5,366 bases of DNA, taken from NCBI GenBank assembly GCA_903938205.1, contig CAJACJ010000242.1, positions 1-5,366 of the forward strand. Reading direction: 5' to 3'. The notes under the pieces are model-generated. The model saw nothing but the letters and a program-made list of their open reading frames with translations. It had not been told where the DNA came from and did no database searches. The translations under genes and the position numbers were made by a program. The stretch's first letter is position 1. The number at the start of each line of letters is the position of its first letter. This DNA comes from an uncultured bacterium. GTDB taxonomy: Bacteria; Planctomycetota; Phycisphaerae; Phycisphaerales; SM1A02. Positions 1 through 5,366 of the stretch are shown piece by piece.

Positions 1-1
1 G

Positions 2-232
2 GGTGCTCCAGCAAAGACGCCCTGTATCACGGACCATTCTGAAGCGAATTACAACTGTGGAAATTCAAATCAATGGAATGTCGCCAAATCATGCGCAAAC
101 GACAGAGGCATGAATGCTTCAACGGGCGCAGTCAATGTGTCACACGCCGATCAGTTGCATTTGCAGCGATCGGTCGCGCCAAAAACAAATCATCTATGGA
201 ACGAGCAGGACTACTTTGGCGTGTTCAAATAA
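2..232 (+). CDS. Possible 3' end of an unrecognised gene (partial, cut by left edge)
   Basis: The second forward frame is open from the window edge to a TAA at 230-232, giving about 76 codons and no start needed inside the window. The peptide is polar, rich in Asn, His, Ser and Ala, with three Cys and two Trp, and ends in NEQDYFGVFK. I recognise no family, signal, membrane segment or catalytic motif. It would run convergently toward the helicase gene, with 77 bases between the two stop codons, a normal arrangement. Caution: the other two forward frames are also open for more than 60 codons here, so stops are simply sparse, and an open frame of this length can occur by chance. I prefer this frame because it enters from the edge and its composition looks more protein-like than the Arg/Cys-rich alternatives. 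It may be non-coding. Confidence 0.33.
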   Translation, partial: GAPAKTPCITDHSEANYNCGNSNQWNVAKSCANDRGMNASTGAVNVSHADQLHLQRSVAPKTNHLWNEQDYFGVFK

Positions 233-309
233 GCAGTTTGCCAACAAAATGCGTTTGCATAGTTGCATGCGCCGACCACTGCTGTTGATTGCTTCGACAG
301 ATTTATAAA
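233..309. other. Short convergent intergenic gap
   Basis: This stretch lies between the possible left-edge gene and the stop of the helicase. It contains a short direct repeat, TTGCAT, at 255-260 and 263-268, and an AT-rich end (TTTATAAAT, 302-309). I could not find a GC-rich hairpin followed by a T-run on either strand, so no intrinsic terminator is called. Confidence 0.4.
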
Positions 310-2772
310 TTATCGTGGACCGCTTTGAAAGCCGCCGGCCTTTTTAAAGCCAGCTTTTTTGAAGCCGCCTTTTTTGAAGCCGCCGCCTTTGAAACCGCCA
401 CCACTTTTAAATCCGCCGCCGGAGCCGCCGCGTGATCCGCCACCAGCGCCGCCGCCGGAAGATGATCCACCGCGATAGCCGCCGCCTGATCCGCCACCGG
501 CGCCGCCGCCAGAAGATGATCCGCCGCGATAGCCACCACCTGAACCGCCGCGTGATCCTGCGCCTGCGCCATCGCCACCACCTGAAGATGAACCGCCGCG
601 ATAGCCGCCACCGGAACCGCCGCCTGATGAGCCACCGCTTGGCGCGCCCTTTCTAAATCCGCCGCCTGATGGTGGGCCCTTTCGGAAACCGCCGCCAGAA
701 CCGCCGCCAGAAGAAGATCCGCCGCGATAGCCGCCGCCGGAACCGCCGCTTGATGAGCCGCCACTTGGCGCGCCCTTTCTAAATCCGCCGCCTGCGCCGC
801 CGCCACTTGGGGCACCGGAAAAACCGCGTGGTTTGGCTTCTTTAAAGCCACCGCGCTTACCAAAGCCGACATGACCGCCATCGCGCGCGCCTTCTGAAGC
901 GCCTGCGCCACGGGCCACATTCGCGCCGTCGTTGTCGCCAAAATGGTCTACGGCTTCACCACCGCCATCATTACCACCAGCATCACCGCCACCCGCCTCG
1001 CCTTCAACGCGTGCGGAAAGTGGATGAGGAGTGCGCGGCGAATATGTTTTCTTGCCGTAATCTTTTTTCTCGCCGAACGTTTTTTTCTCAAACGGCTTTT
1101 TGCCCGAGGCTTTCTTTTCAAACGCGCGCTCGGCGAATGATTTCTTGCCTTGCGGCTTTGCAGCGGCGCCGTCGGAATCACCAGCGCCAGCATCGGCAAC
1201 AACTCGCGGAGTGCGAGGACCGGTTGACGCGCTGCGTGGATATTCCTTGCGCACGCTCACATCATCTGGTTGATCTTGTCGATCCGAAGGAAACGCCGGC
1301 TCACGAATAACAGGAGCACGCTCACGCTTTGGTCGCTCAACACCATCGCCCGCCGCATCGCGCGGCTGCGAAGTAGAAACACGGCCATCGCCGCCACCAA
1401 TGCGACCAGCACTTTCATCACGCGGGCGACGATCGCCACCGCGGTCCGCGCCATCGCGGCGAGTGCCACGATTTCGTTGACGACCACCATCGCGCGTTGC
1501 GCCACGATCACCACGACCGCGACCTTCGCGACTTCTGCGGCCGCCACGCTCGCCGTCATCTGAATCCTCCACCACGGCGCCAGCAACTGGCTTCATTTCA
1601 GGCAATTCCGCGGGCATTTTGCCACGGGGAATAGGCTTGCGAATAAGACGCTCAACATTGCGCAAAAGATTGCGCTCGGAATCGTCGCAGAACGCGATTG
1701 CAATTCCAGTTGCGCCCGCGCGGCCAGTGCGGCCGATGCGATGCACATAGGCCTCGGCGTCAATTGGCAAATCGTAATTAATGACATGCGTGATGGCGTC
1801 CACGTCAAGACCACGCGCGGCGACATCCGTTGCAACAAGAATACGCGTGCGACCAGAACGGAAACCATCAAGCGCTTTGGTGCGTTGACTCTGCGCCTTG
1901 TTGCCGTGAATGGTGTCAGCCTTTTCGCCACATGAGCGCAGGCGCTTGGTGACCTTATCTGAATTGTGCTTGGTCTTCATGAACACCAAAACGCGCTTGA
2001 CCTCTGGGTTCTGCAGAATGTGGCCAAGCAGCGCGAACTTGCGATCACGCGAAACTTGATACAGAAGTTGCTCAATCTTTGGCGCGGCGCTGGCCACGGT
2101 GTGCACCGCAACGCGCACAGGATTGTTGAGCAATGAACCAGCAAGACCAGCGATGGCTGGCGGCATGGTGGCTGAAAACAGCAGTGTTTGCCGCTTAGGC
2201 GAGAGCATTTTGGCGATGTCGCGAATGGGATCAATGAAACCCATGTCAAGCATGCGGTCAGCTTCATCAAGCACAAATGTGTGAATGTGCGCGAGAGAAA
2301 TAATTCCTTGATCGATTAAGTCAATCAAGCGACCAGGCGTGGCCACAAGAATGTCAACGCCACGCTCAAGCGCGCGCTCTTGGTGATACTGACTGACTCC
2401 ACCAAAAATAACCGTGTGACGCAGGCCGGTGCCGCGACCATAGGTGGCGAAACTTTCGGCGATCTGCGCAGCGAGTTCACGAGTTGGAGAAAGAATGAGC
2501 GCGCGTGGCTCGAACATTTTCTTGGTCAACTTTTCATTTTGTAATTTCTGAATAATTGGAAGCGCGAACGCCGCCGTTTTGCCAGTACCAGTCTGGGCAA
2601 TGCCCAGAACATCCTTGCCCGCAAGGGCCGGTGGAATTGCTTGAGCCTGAATTTCGGTGGGCGTGGTGTAACCCTCCTCAGTAAGCATGCGAAGTGTCGA
2701 ATCGTCTAAACCGAGTGTTGAAAATAGAGACAAAGGTGCCTTTCGAATTTCAAGCCGAATTGGCTTGTCCAC
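310..2772 (-). CDS. rhlE: DEAD-box ATP-dependent RNA helicase, RhlE type, with very long Gly-rich C-terminal tail
   Basis: The product is a cytoplasmic ATP-dependent RNA helicase, a family that acts in ribosome assembly, RNA decay or cold adaptation. The 820-residue protein carries the full motif series: isolated Phe17 and Q motif GYTTPTEIQ (34-42), Walker A AQTGTGKT (59-66), PTRELA (96-101), TPGR (145-148), DEAD (169-172), SAT (200-202), VLVFMKTK (261-268), ATDVAARGLDVD (314-325) and HRIGRTGRAG (344-353). The core ends near residue 395. The remaining ~425 residues are low complexity: Arg/Gly/Asp-rich (about 405-480), FEKK/YGKK-rich (542-577), Gly/Asp/Asn acidic (590-635) and Gly-rich with YRGG, FRKG and FKK units (638-820). 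RhlE proteins are usually roughly 400-500 residues, so this tail is unusually long. The first start is GTG at 2772 without a clear ribosome site; a TTG at 2733 (codon 14) preceded by AAAGG would give the more usual MSLFSTLGL beginning. The core assignment is secure; the RhlE subgroup symbol is less so. Confidence 0.93.
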   Translation of the reverse strand: MDKPIRLEIRKAPLSLFSTLGLDDSTLRMLTEEGYTTPTEIQAQAIPPALAGKDVLGIAQTGTGKTAAFALPIIQKLQNEKLTKKMFEPRALILSPTRELAAQIAESFATYGRGTGLRHTVIFGGVSQYHQERALERGVDILVATPGRLIDLIDQGIISLAHIHTFVLDEADRMLDMGFIDPIRDIAKMLSPKRQTLLFSATMPPAIAGLAGSLLNNPVRVAVHTVASAAPKIEQLLYQVSRDRKFALLGHILQNPEVKRVLVFMKTKHNSDKVTKRLRSCGEKADTIHGNKAQSQRTKALDGFRSGRTRILVATDVAARGLDVDAITHVINYDLPIDAEAYVHRIGRTGRAGATGIAIAFCDDSERNLLRNVERLIRKPIPRGKMPAELPEMKPVAGAVVEDSDDGERGGRRSREGRGRGDRGATRDGGRQRNRGTRRDGADRGGDRRPRDESAGRIGGGDGRVSTSQPRDAAGDGVERPKRERAPVIREPAFPSDRQDQPDDVSVRKEYPRSASTGPRTPRVVADAGAGDSDGAAAKPQGKKSFAERAFEKKASGKKPFEKKTFGEKKDYGKKTYSPRTPHPLSARVEGEAGGGDAGGNDGGGEAVDHFGDNDGANVARGAGASEGARDGGHVGFGKRGGFKEAKPRGFSGAPSGGGAGGGFRKGAPSGGSSSGGSGGGYRGGSSSGGGSGGGFRKGPPSGGGFRKGAPSGGSSGGGSGGGYRGGSSSGGGDGAGAGSRGGSGGGYRGGSSSGGGAGGGSGGGYRGGSSSGGGAGGGSRGGSGGGFKSGGGFKGGGFKKGGFKKAGFKKAGGFQSGPR
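638..668. repeat. 31-bp perfect direct repeat, copy 1
   Basis: The 31 bases from CTTGGCGCGCCC to CCGCCTG are identical to those at 764-794. The offset is 126 bp, or 42 codons. It encodes the second GFRKGAPSGG unit of the helicase tail and marks the youngest-looking duplication in the tract. Confidence 0.85.
764..794. repeat. 31-bp perfect direct repeat, copy 2
   Basis: This copy is identical to 638-668 and encodes the first GFRKGAPSGG unit of the helicase tail. The surrounding 126-bp module (FRKG unit, Ser/Gly linker, YRGG unit) is duplicated with a few changes. Confidence 0.85.
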
Positions 2773-2904
2773 GAGATGTTTTTGTTGAGAGCGATGAAAT
2801 TCGCCCCTCGTTGGATCGCCAATACTACATGAAATCCGCTTGAATTACGATGGCTTCTTGTAAAAAATTTATTTTGAACCCACTTTTTGGCGCAAATCCA
2901 TGAA
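2773..2904 (-). promoter_or_regulatory. Intergenic leader upstream of the helicase gene
   Basis: These 132 bases separate the hydrolase stop from the helicase start, both on the minus strand. The part next to the hydrolase is AT-rich (2859-2880, with A6 and TTTATTTT stretches). On the minus strand a TAGTAT that could serve as a -10 element lies at about 2828-2833, some 56-61 bases upstream of the GTG start, but I see no convincing -35 partner. No clear intrinsic terminator for the hydrolase is visible; CCA-AAAAG-TGG near the stop is only a three-pair stem. The gap size suggests that the helicase has its own promoter and possibly a leader of 50 bases or more, but read-through from the hydrolase is not excluded. 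Confidence 0.3.
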
Positions 2905-4152
2905 TTACTTGGCCGCGACGATCCATTTCATGATTTTATCCGCGAGCGCATCGAAGGCGACCACGGAAGCTTGGATGTGTTCTTCAAGAGTGTCTTCAAT
3001 TTTGTTGTGGCTAATGCCATGGAGACTTTGCACAAACATCATGATGGTTGGAATACCAATTTGCGCCATGGACGCCGCGTCGTGCAGTGGTCCAGACGGC
3101 AAACGAAATTGCGTGCCCGTTGTTTCTAGAATGGCCGCGTCGCACAGATCCATAAGTTGCGGATGAAACGGAATGGGCTCGATCTCCCACAAGCGATCCC
3201 AATGCACGGATACATTTCCTTCGCGCGCAAACTTTTCACTGGCCTCGCGCGCGGCGCGCAACATGTTGGCCAGCGCCGCGGGATCAAGGTGACGCTGATC
3301 AAGAGTGATGCGGCAATCTTCCACCACGCTGGTGACAATATTTGGCTTGGTGGTGCATGAACCAATGGTGCACACGCCGCCACATTGATCCGTAATGGAA
3401 TACATTTCTGGCGCCATGCGAGAGGCGGCAAGAAACGCGTCGCGCCGGCGATTCATGGGCGTGCTACCTGAGTGCGCGGCTTGTCCGTGAAAAGTAATGG
3501 CGTGGCGCTCAACCCCGTACGTTCCAAGTACCGTGCCAAGAGCAAGGTTTTTGTCGAGCAAAACAGGTCCTTGCTCAATGTGAAGCTCCATGTATGCGGC
3601 GGCGTTTTTAAGCTCGCCGTGACTTTCTTTCACGCGCTCAAAATCAATACCGACATTTTTCAACGCCGCTGAAAGTGTGATTCCATCTTTGTCGGTGAGC
3701 ACGCGCGCCTCATTCATGTCAAGCGAGCCAGCGCATGCAGCGGAACCAAACAAACTTTTTCCAAAGCGCGCGCCCTCTTCGTCGGCCCAATCCACCAGGC
3801 GAATAGTGATGGGCGGCTTACCATTGAACTGCGTGTTAATACGCCGAAGAATTTCCAGCCCCGCAAGCACATTTAAGCAGCCGTCAAGCCAACCGCCGTT
3901 GGGAACGGAATCCATGTGGCCGCCAATGAGAAGTTCCTTGGAAGATTCGCCGCGCAATGTGCTCCACAAATTTCCAGCGGCGTCGGCGTGGGTTTCTACG
4001 GGTAGCTGAGCTAGTTTTTTAGTGAACCAAGAACGAGTGGTGCTCCACATGGGCGTGAATGCCACGCGCTGCGCTCCGTCCGCGTCGCTGGTGAGCGCGC
4101 GCAAATCTTTCAGTTCATCAACGGTGCGTTTGGCTTGAAGTGCGTTTGACAT
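2905..4152 (-). CDS. M20-family Zn-dependent N-carbamoyl hydrolase (hydantoinase/carbamoylase family); candidate beta-ureidopropionase
   Basis: This is a cytoplasmic binuclear metallohydrolase that cleaves an N-carbamoyl (ureido) group, giving an amino acid, CO2 and ammonia. Numbering from the upstream ATG at 4176, the family motifs are DAAGNLW (65-71), GGHMDSVPNGG (85-95) with His87, WLDG with Asp98, DEEGARFG (132-139) with the catalytic/metal Glu pair, HIEQGPVL (199-206) with His199, the dimerisation-domain motifs HGQAAHSGSTPM (230-241) and RRRDA (243-247), SGPLHDAASMA (361-371) and HGISHN (386-391) with His390. The set of putative metal ligands is complete. ATG 4152 is preferred because it gives 415 residues and a leader length close to E. 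coli AllC (about 411); ATG 4176 adds eight residues, and neither has a clear ribosome site. Relatives act on N-carbamoyl-L-amino acids, N-carbamoyl-beta-alanine or allantoate. The divergent PreT-like neighbour favours N-carbamoyl-beta-alanine, by inference only. Confidence 0.9.
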   Translation of the reverse strand: MSNALQAKRTVDELKDLRALTSDADGAQRVAFTPMWSTTRSWFTKKLAQLPVETHADAAGNLWSTLRGESSKELLIGGHMDSVPNGGWLDGCLNVLAGLEILRRINTQFNGKPPITIRLVDWADEEGARFGKSLFGSAACAGSLDMNEARVLTDKDGITLSAALKNVGIDFERVKESHGELKNAAAYMELHIEQGPVLLDKNLALGTVLGTYGVERHAITFHGQAAHSGSTPMNRRRDAFLAASRMAPEMYSITDQCGGVCTIGSCTTKPNIVTSVVEDCRITLDQRHLDPAALANMLRAAREASEKFAREGNVSVHWDRLWEIEPIPFHPQLMDLCDAAILETTGTQFRLPSGPLHDAASMAQIGIPTIMMFVQSLHGISHNKIEDTLEEHIQASVVAFDALADKIMKWIVAAK

Positions 4153-4189
4153 GCGAGCAAGTGTGACAACTACCATCCAATTCGTCGAG

Positions 4190-4259
4190 TTTGTTCACGC
4201 CTAGACTTGCGATTGCAAGCGAAAATGTTGCGCGTGCCCGTACCGCACACGTGAACAAA
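4190..4259. promoter_or_regulatory. Candidate paired operator: 10-bp perfect inverted repeat with 50-bp spacer
   Basis: TTTGTTCACG at 4190-4199 is the exact reverse complement of CGTGAACAAA at 4250-4259. The arm centres are 60 bp apart, in the middle of the divergent promoter region. The spacing is too long for one compact dimer site, so the arms look more like two separate binding sites that a regulator could bridge by looping, or one site serving each promoter. The right arm lies just upstream of the candidate -35 of the PreT-like gene. A match of 10 bases in such a short gap is unlikely but not impossible by chance. Confidence 0.4.
4206..4219. promoter_or_regulatory. Small palindrome CTTGC-N4-GCAAG
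   Basis: This is a perfect 5-bp inverted repeat around GATT, located between the two arms of the larger inverted repeat. It has the size of a dimeric repressor site, or it could be a weak hairpin. The half-site (A)CTTGC recurs at 4262-4267 and, inverted, at 4157-4162. Confidence 0.3.
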
Positions 4260-4263
4260 TTAC

Positions 4264-4291
4264 TTGCAATTAGAGGCAAATCGCCGATACT
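4264..4291 (+). promoter_or_regulatory. Candidate sigma70-type promoter for the PreT-like gene
   Basis: TTGCAA (4264-4269) and GATACT (4286-4291) are separated by 16 bp, and each matches the consensus hexamers at four of six positions. Transcription would begin around 4297-4300, leaving a leader of only about ten bases before the ATG at 4308. That fits the absence of a Shine-Dalgarno sequence there. The match is modest. Confidence 0.3.
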
Positions 4292-4307
4292 CTCGGTCAC
4301 GCTCAAT

Positions 4308-5366
4308 ATGACTTTCAAGCCCCTGCTTCCATCCGAAACAATTGCCCGCAACATGGCGGATCTGCATTTACCGCTGCGCCCCCAAGAGGCAGTTGTTGAA
4401 GCCGACCGATGCTTGTACTGCTTTGACGCGCCCTGCATTGCGGCGTGTCCAACCGGAATTGATGTGCCTGGCTTTATTAAGAAGATCGCGACGCATAATG
4501 AAGTGGGCGCGGCGCGCACAATTCTGACCGCCAACATTCTGGGAGCATCATGCGCGCGCGTGTGCCCCACCAAAGTGTTATGCGAAGGCGCGTGCGTGTT
4601 GCACGACCGCGACGAGAAGCCGATTGAAATTGGTCGCTTGCAACGCTTTGCGACAGACTTTGTGAGCGAGCGAAAAATTTCCGTACTGAAACCGCCCGCC
4701 ACAAAAAATGGAATTGCCGTTGCCGTGATTGGCTCGGGCCCCGCTGGCCTTGGCTGCGCGGCGGAGTTGGCGCAACTTGGATACAGCGTGACCATATTTG
4801 AAAAAGAAAAATTGCCTGGTGGTTTAAACACCTACGGCATTGCGCTGTACAAAATGACACCCGCCTTCAGCTTGGAAGAAATTGAGCTTGTAAAAAGTTT
4901 GGGCGTGAAGATTGAATGCGGCGTGACAATTGGCAAAGATCTACAAATTGCCGATTTAGAGCGGGATTTCAAGGCTATTTTTGTAGCGATTGGCTTGGGC
5001 GCTGGAAACCATCTGGGAATTCCTGGCGAAGACTTGCCGGAAGTGCTCGACGCGCTGACATTTATTAAGCGCCTTCACAGTGATTCGCTGCACACAATTC
5101 CAATTGGCAAGCACGTAGTTGTGATTGGTTGTGGCAACACCGCCATTGACGCCGCGACACAATCAATGCGTTTGGGAGCGCAACATGTCAGCGTGGTGTA
5201 TCGCCGCGGCGCCGACGACATGAGCGCGTACGACTTTGAATACGCCCACGCCAAACATGATGGCGCCAAGTTTTTCTTCAACTGCATGCCGATGGAAGTT
5301 GTGGCGCATGGCGGACATGTCAGCGGAATCAAACTTGTCAAGACGCACTTGAGTGCGGCAGGCAAA
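4308..5366 (+). CDS. preT: PreT-like NAD(P)H:FAD subunit of dihydropyrimidine dehydrogenase (partial, cut by right edge)
   Basis: This flavoprotein passes electrons from NAD(P)H through FAD and Fe-S clusters to the PreA partner, which reduces uracil or thymine to the dihydro form. It is open for 353 codons to the window edge. The N-terminal Fe-S domain has Cys35, 38, 43, 47 and Cys82, 86, 92, 96, followed by IGRLQRFATD with Gln112. Spacings match mammalian dihydropyrimidine dehydrogenase, where a glutamine (Gln156) replaces the fourth cysteine of one cluster. The FAD fold is VAVIGSGPAG (138-147), ending in FEKE (164-167), then GGLNTYGIALYKM (171-183). The nucleotide fold is VVVIGCGNTAID (270-281), then VVYRRG (296-301), whose arginines suggest NADPH. 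E. coli PreT has 412 residues, so about 60 or more remain outside, unless the gene is fused to a PreA-like domain. The frame stays open upstream, with a GTG at 4251, but ATG 4308 gives the normal family length. GltD-type or sulfide dehydrogenase relatives are the main alternative. Confidence 0.88.
   Translation, partial: MTFKPLLPSETIARNMADLHLPLRPQEAVVEADRCLYCFDAPCIAACPTGIDVPGFIKKIATHNEVGAARTILTANILGASCARVCPTKVLCEGACVLHDRDEKPIEIGRLQRFATDFVSERKISVLKPPATKNGIAVAVIGSGPAGLGCAAELAQLGYSVTIFEKEKLPGGLNTYGIALYKMTPAFSLEEIELVKSLGVKIECGVTIGKDLQIADLERDFKAIFVAIGLGAGNHLGIPGEDLPEVLDALTFIKRLHSDSLHTIPIGKHVVVIGCGNTAIDAATQSMRLGAQHVSVVYRRGADDMSAYDFEYAHAKHDGAKFFFNCMPMEVVAHGGHVSGIKLVKTHLSAAGK

Larger units (their letters stand above)
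411..795 (-). repeat. In-frame Gly-rich repeat tract in helicase tail
   Basis: Imperfect direct repeats inside the helicase gene encode residues ~660-788. SGGGYRGGSSSGGG occurs four times, with Tyr at 682, 724, 748 and 766, so the steps are 42, 24 and 18 codons. GGFRKG occurs three times, with Phe at 664, 696 and 706. On the plus strand the tract reads as degenerate GCCGCCGCC-type sequence. All steps are multiples of three, so the frame is kept, as expected for slippage or unequal recombination under coding constraint. Confidence 0.85.
4153..4307. promoter_or_regulatory. Divergent promoter region between hydrolase and PreT-like gene
   Basis: This 155-base region must hold the start signals of both divergent genes unless the longer hydrolase start (4176) is used. 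It contains a perfect 10-bp inverted repeat (4190-4199 and 4250-4259), a small palindrome (4206-4219) and several ACTTGC hexamers in both orientations. The layout suggests one regulator controlling both directions. I could not identify a convincing hydrolase promoter on the minus strand. Confidence 0.55.

Noticed and set aside
73..308. Two forward small frames (73-288 and 114-308)
   Set aside because: Their Arg/Cys-rich composition, lack of ribosome sites and overlap with each other and with the frame entering from the edge make them poor gene candidates.
411..795. CRISPR-like array appearance of spaced repeats
   Set aside because: The repeats are imperfect, unevenly spaced in multiples of three, lack unique spacers and lie in frame within the helicase gene.
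303..941. 212-codon minus-strand frame rich in Ala, Val and His
   Set aside because: It is a shifted reading of the GCC/GGC-rich helicase tail repeats; periodic DNA keeps several frames open.
943..1563. Several 65-110 codon plus-strand frames opposite the helicase tail
   Set aside because: They are antisense readings of Arg/Gly/Asp-rich coding sequence, with no start signals or family features.
2773..2904. Intrinsic terminator for the hydrolase
   Set aside because: T-runs are present on both strands, but no GC-rich stem of useful length precedes them.
4146..4174. Consensus TTGACA (4146-4151) as a -35 for the PreT-like gene
   Set aside because: It lies across the hydrolase start codons, the only -10-like hexamer (TACCAT, 4171-4176) is 19 bp away, and it would give a long leader. 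Coincidence is more likely.
4118..4831. 237-codon open frame on the minus strand opposite the PreT-like gene
   Set aside because: It overlaps the clearly coding PreT-like frame and the divergent promoter, has no recognisable motifs, and is explained by codon bias on the opposite strand.

Overview
The window is ordinary bacterial chromosome, with compact genes and short gaps. It is moderately GC-rich with AT-richer intergenic stretches. The genes are a DEAD-box helicase of the RhlE type, an M20-family N-carbamoyl hydrolase, and a PreT-like subunit of bacterial dihydropyrimidine dehydrogenase. The lineage cannot be fixed from this sequence. The helicase core reads like proteobacterial RhlE proteins, but the N-terminal part of the PreT-like protein also resembles forms I associate with other phyla, so I make no taxonomic call. 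None of the three main starts has a strong Shine-Dalgarno sequence.

Layout: (1) Positions 1-309 hold the possible 3' end of an unrecognised plus-strand gene (open from the window edge to a stop at 230-232), then a short convergent gap. (2) Positions 310-2772 (minus) encode a complete RhlE-like helicase whose last ~425 residues are a very long low-complexity tail: Arg/Gly/Asp-rich, then aromatic-Lys-Lys-rich, then acidic, then Gly-rich with repeated YRGG, FRKG and FKK units. (3) Positions 2773-2904 are an AT-rich leader or spacer. (4) Positions 2905-4152 (or 4176), minus, encode a complete hydantoinase/carbamoylase-family metallohydrolase. (5) Positions 4153-4307 are a divergent promoter region with a perfect 10-bp inverted repeat and other repeated short motifs. 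(6) From 4308 on the plus strand runs a PreT-like flavoprotein, cut by the right window edge after 353 codons.

The hydrolase and the PreT-like gene are divergently arranged and probably work together. PreT with PreA reduces uracil or thymine, dihydropyrimidinase opens the ring, and an N-carbamoyl-beta-amino-acid amidohydrolase releases the beta-amino acid, CO2 and ammonia. The first and last steps are represented here. PreA and dihydropyrimidinase would be expected just beyond the right edge; this is inference. The helicase has no evident link to that pathway. I found no RNA gene, mobile element or CRISPR array. The most notable features are the long modular helicase tail and the symmetric repeat in the divergent promoter; neither amounts to a clearly new system.
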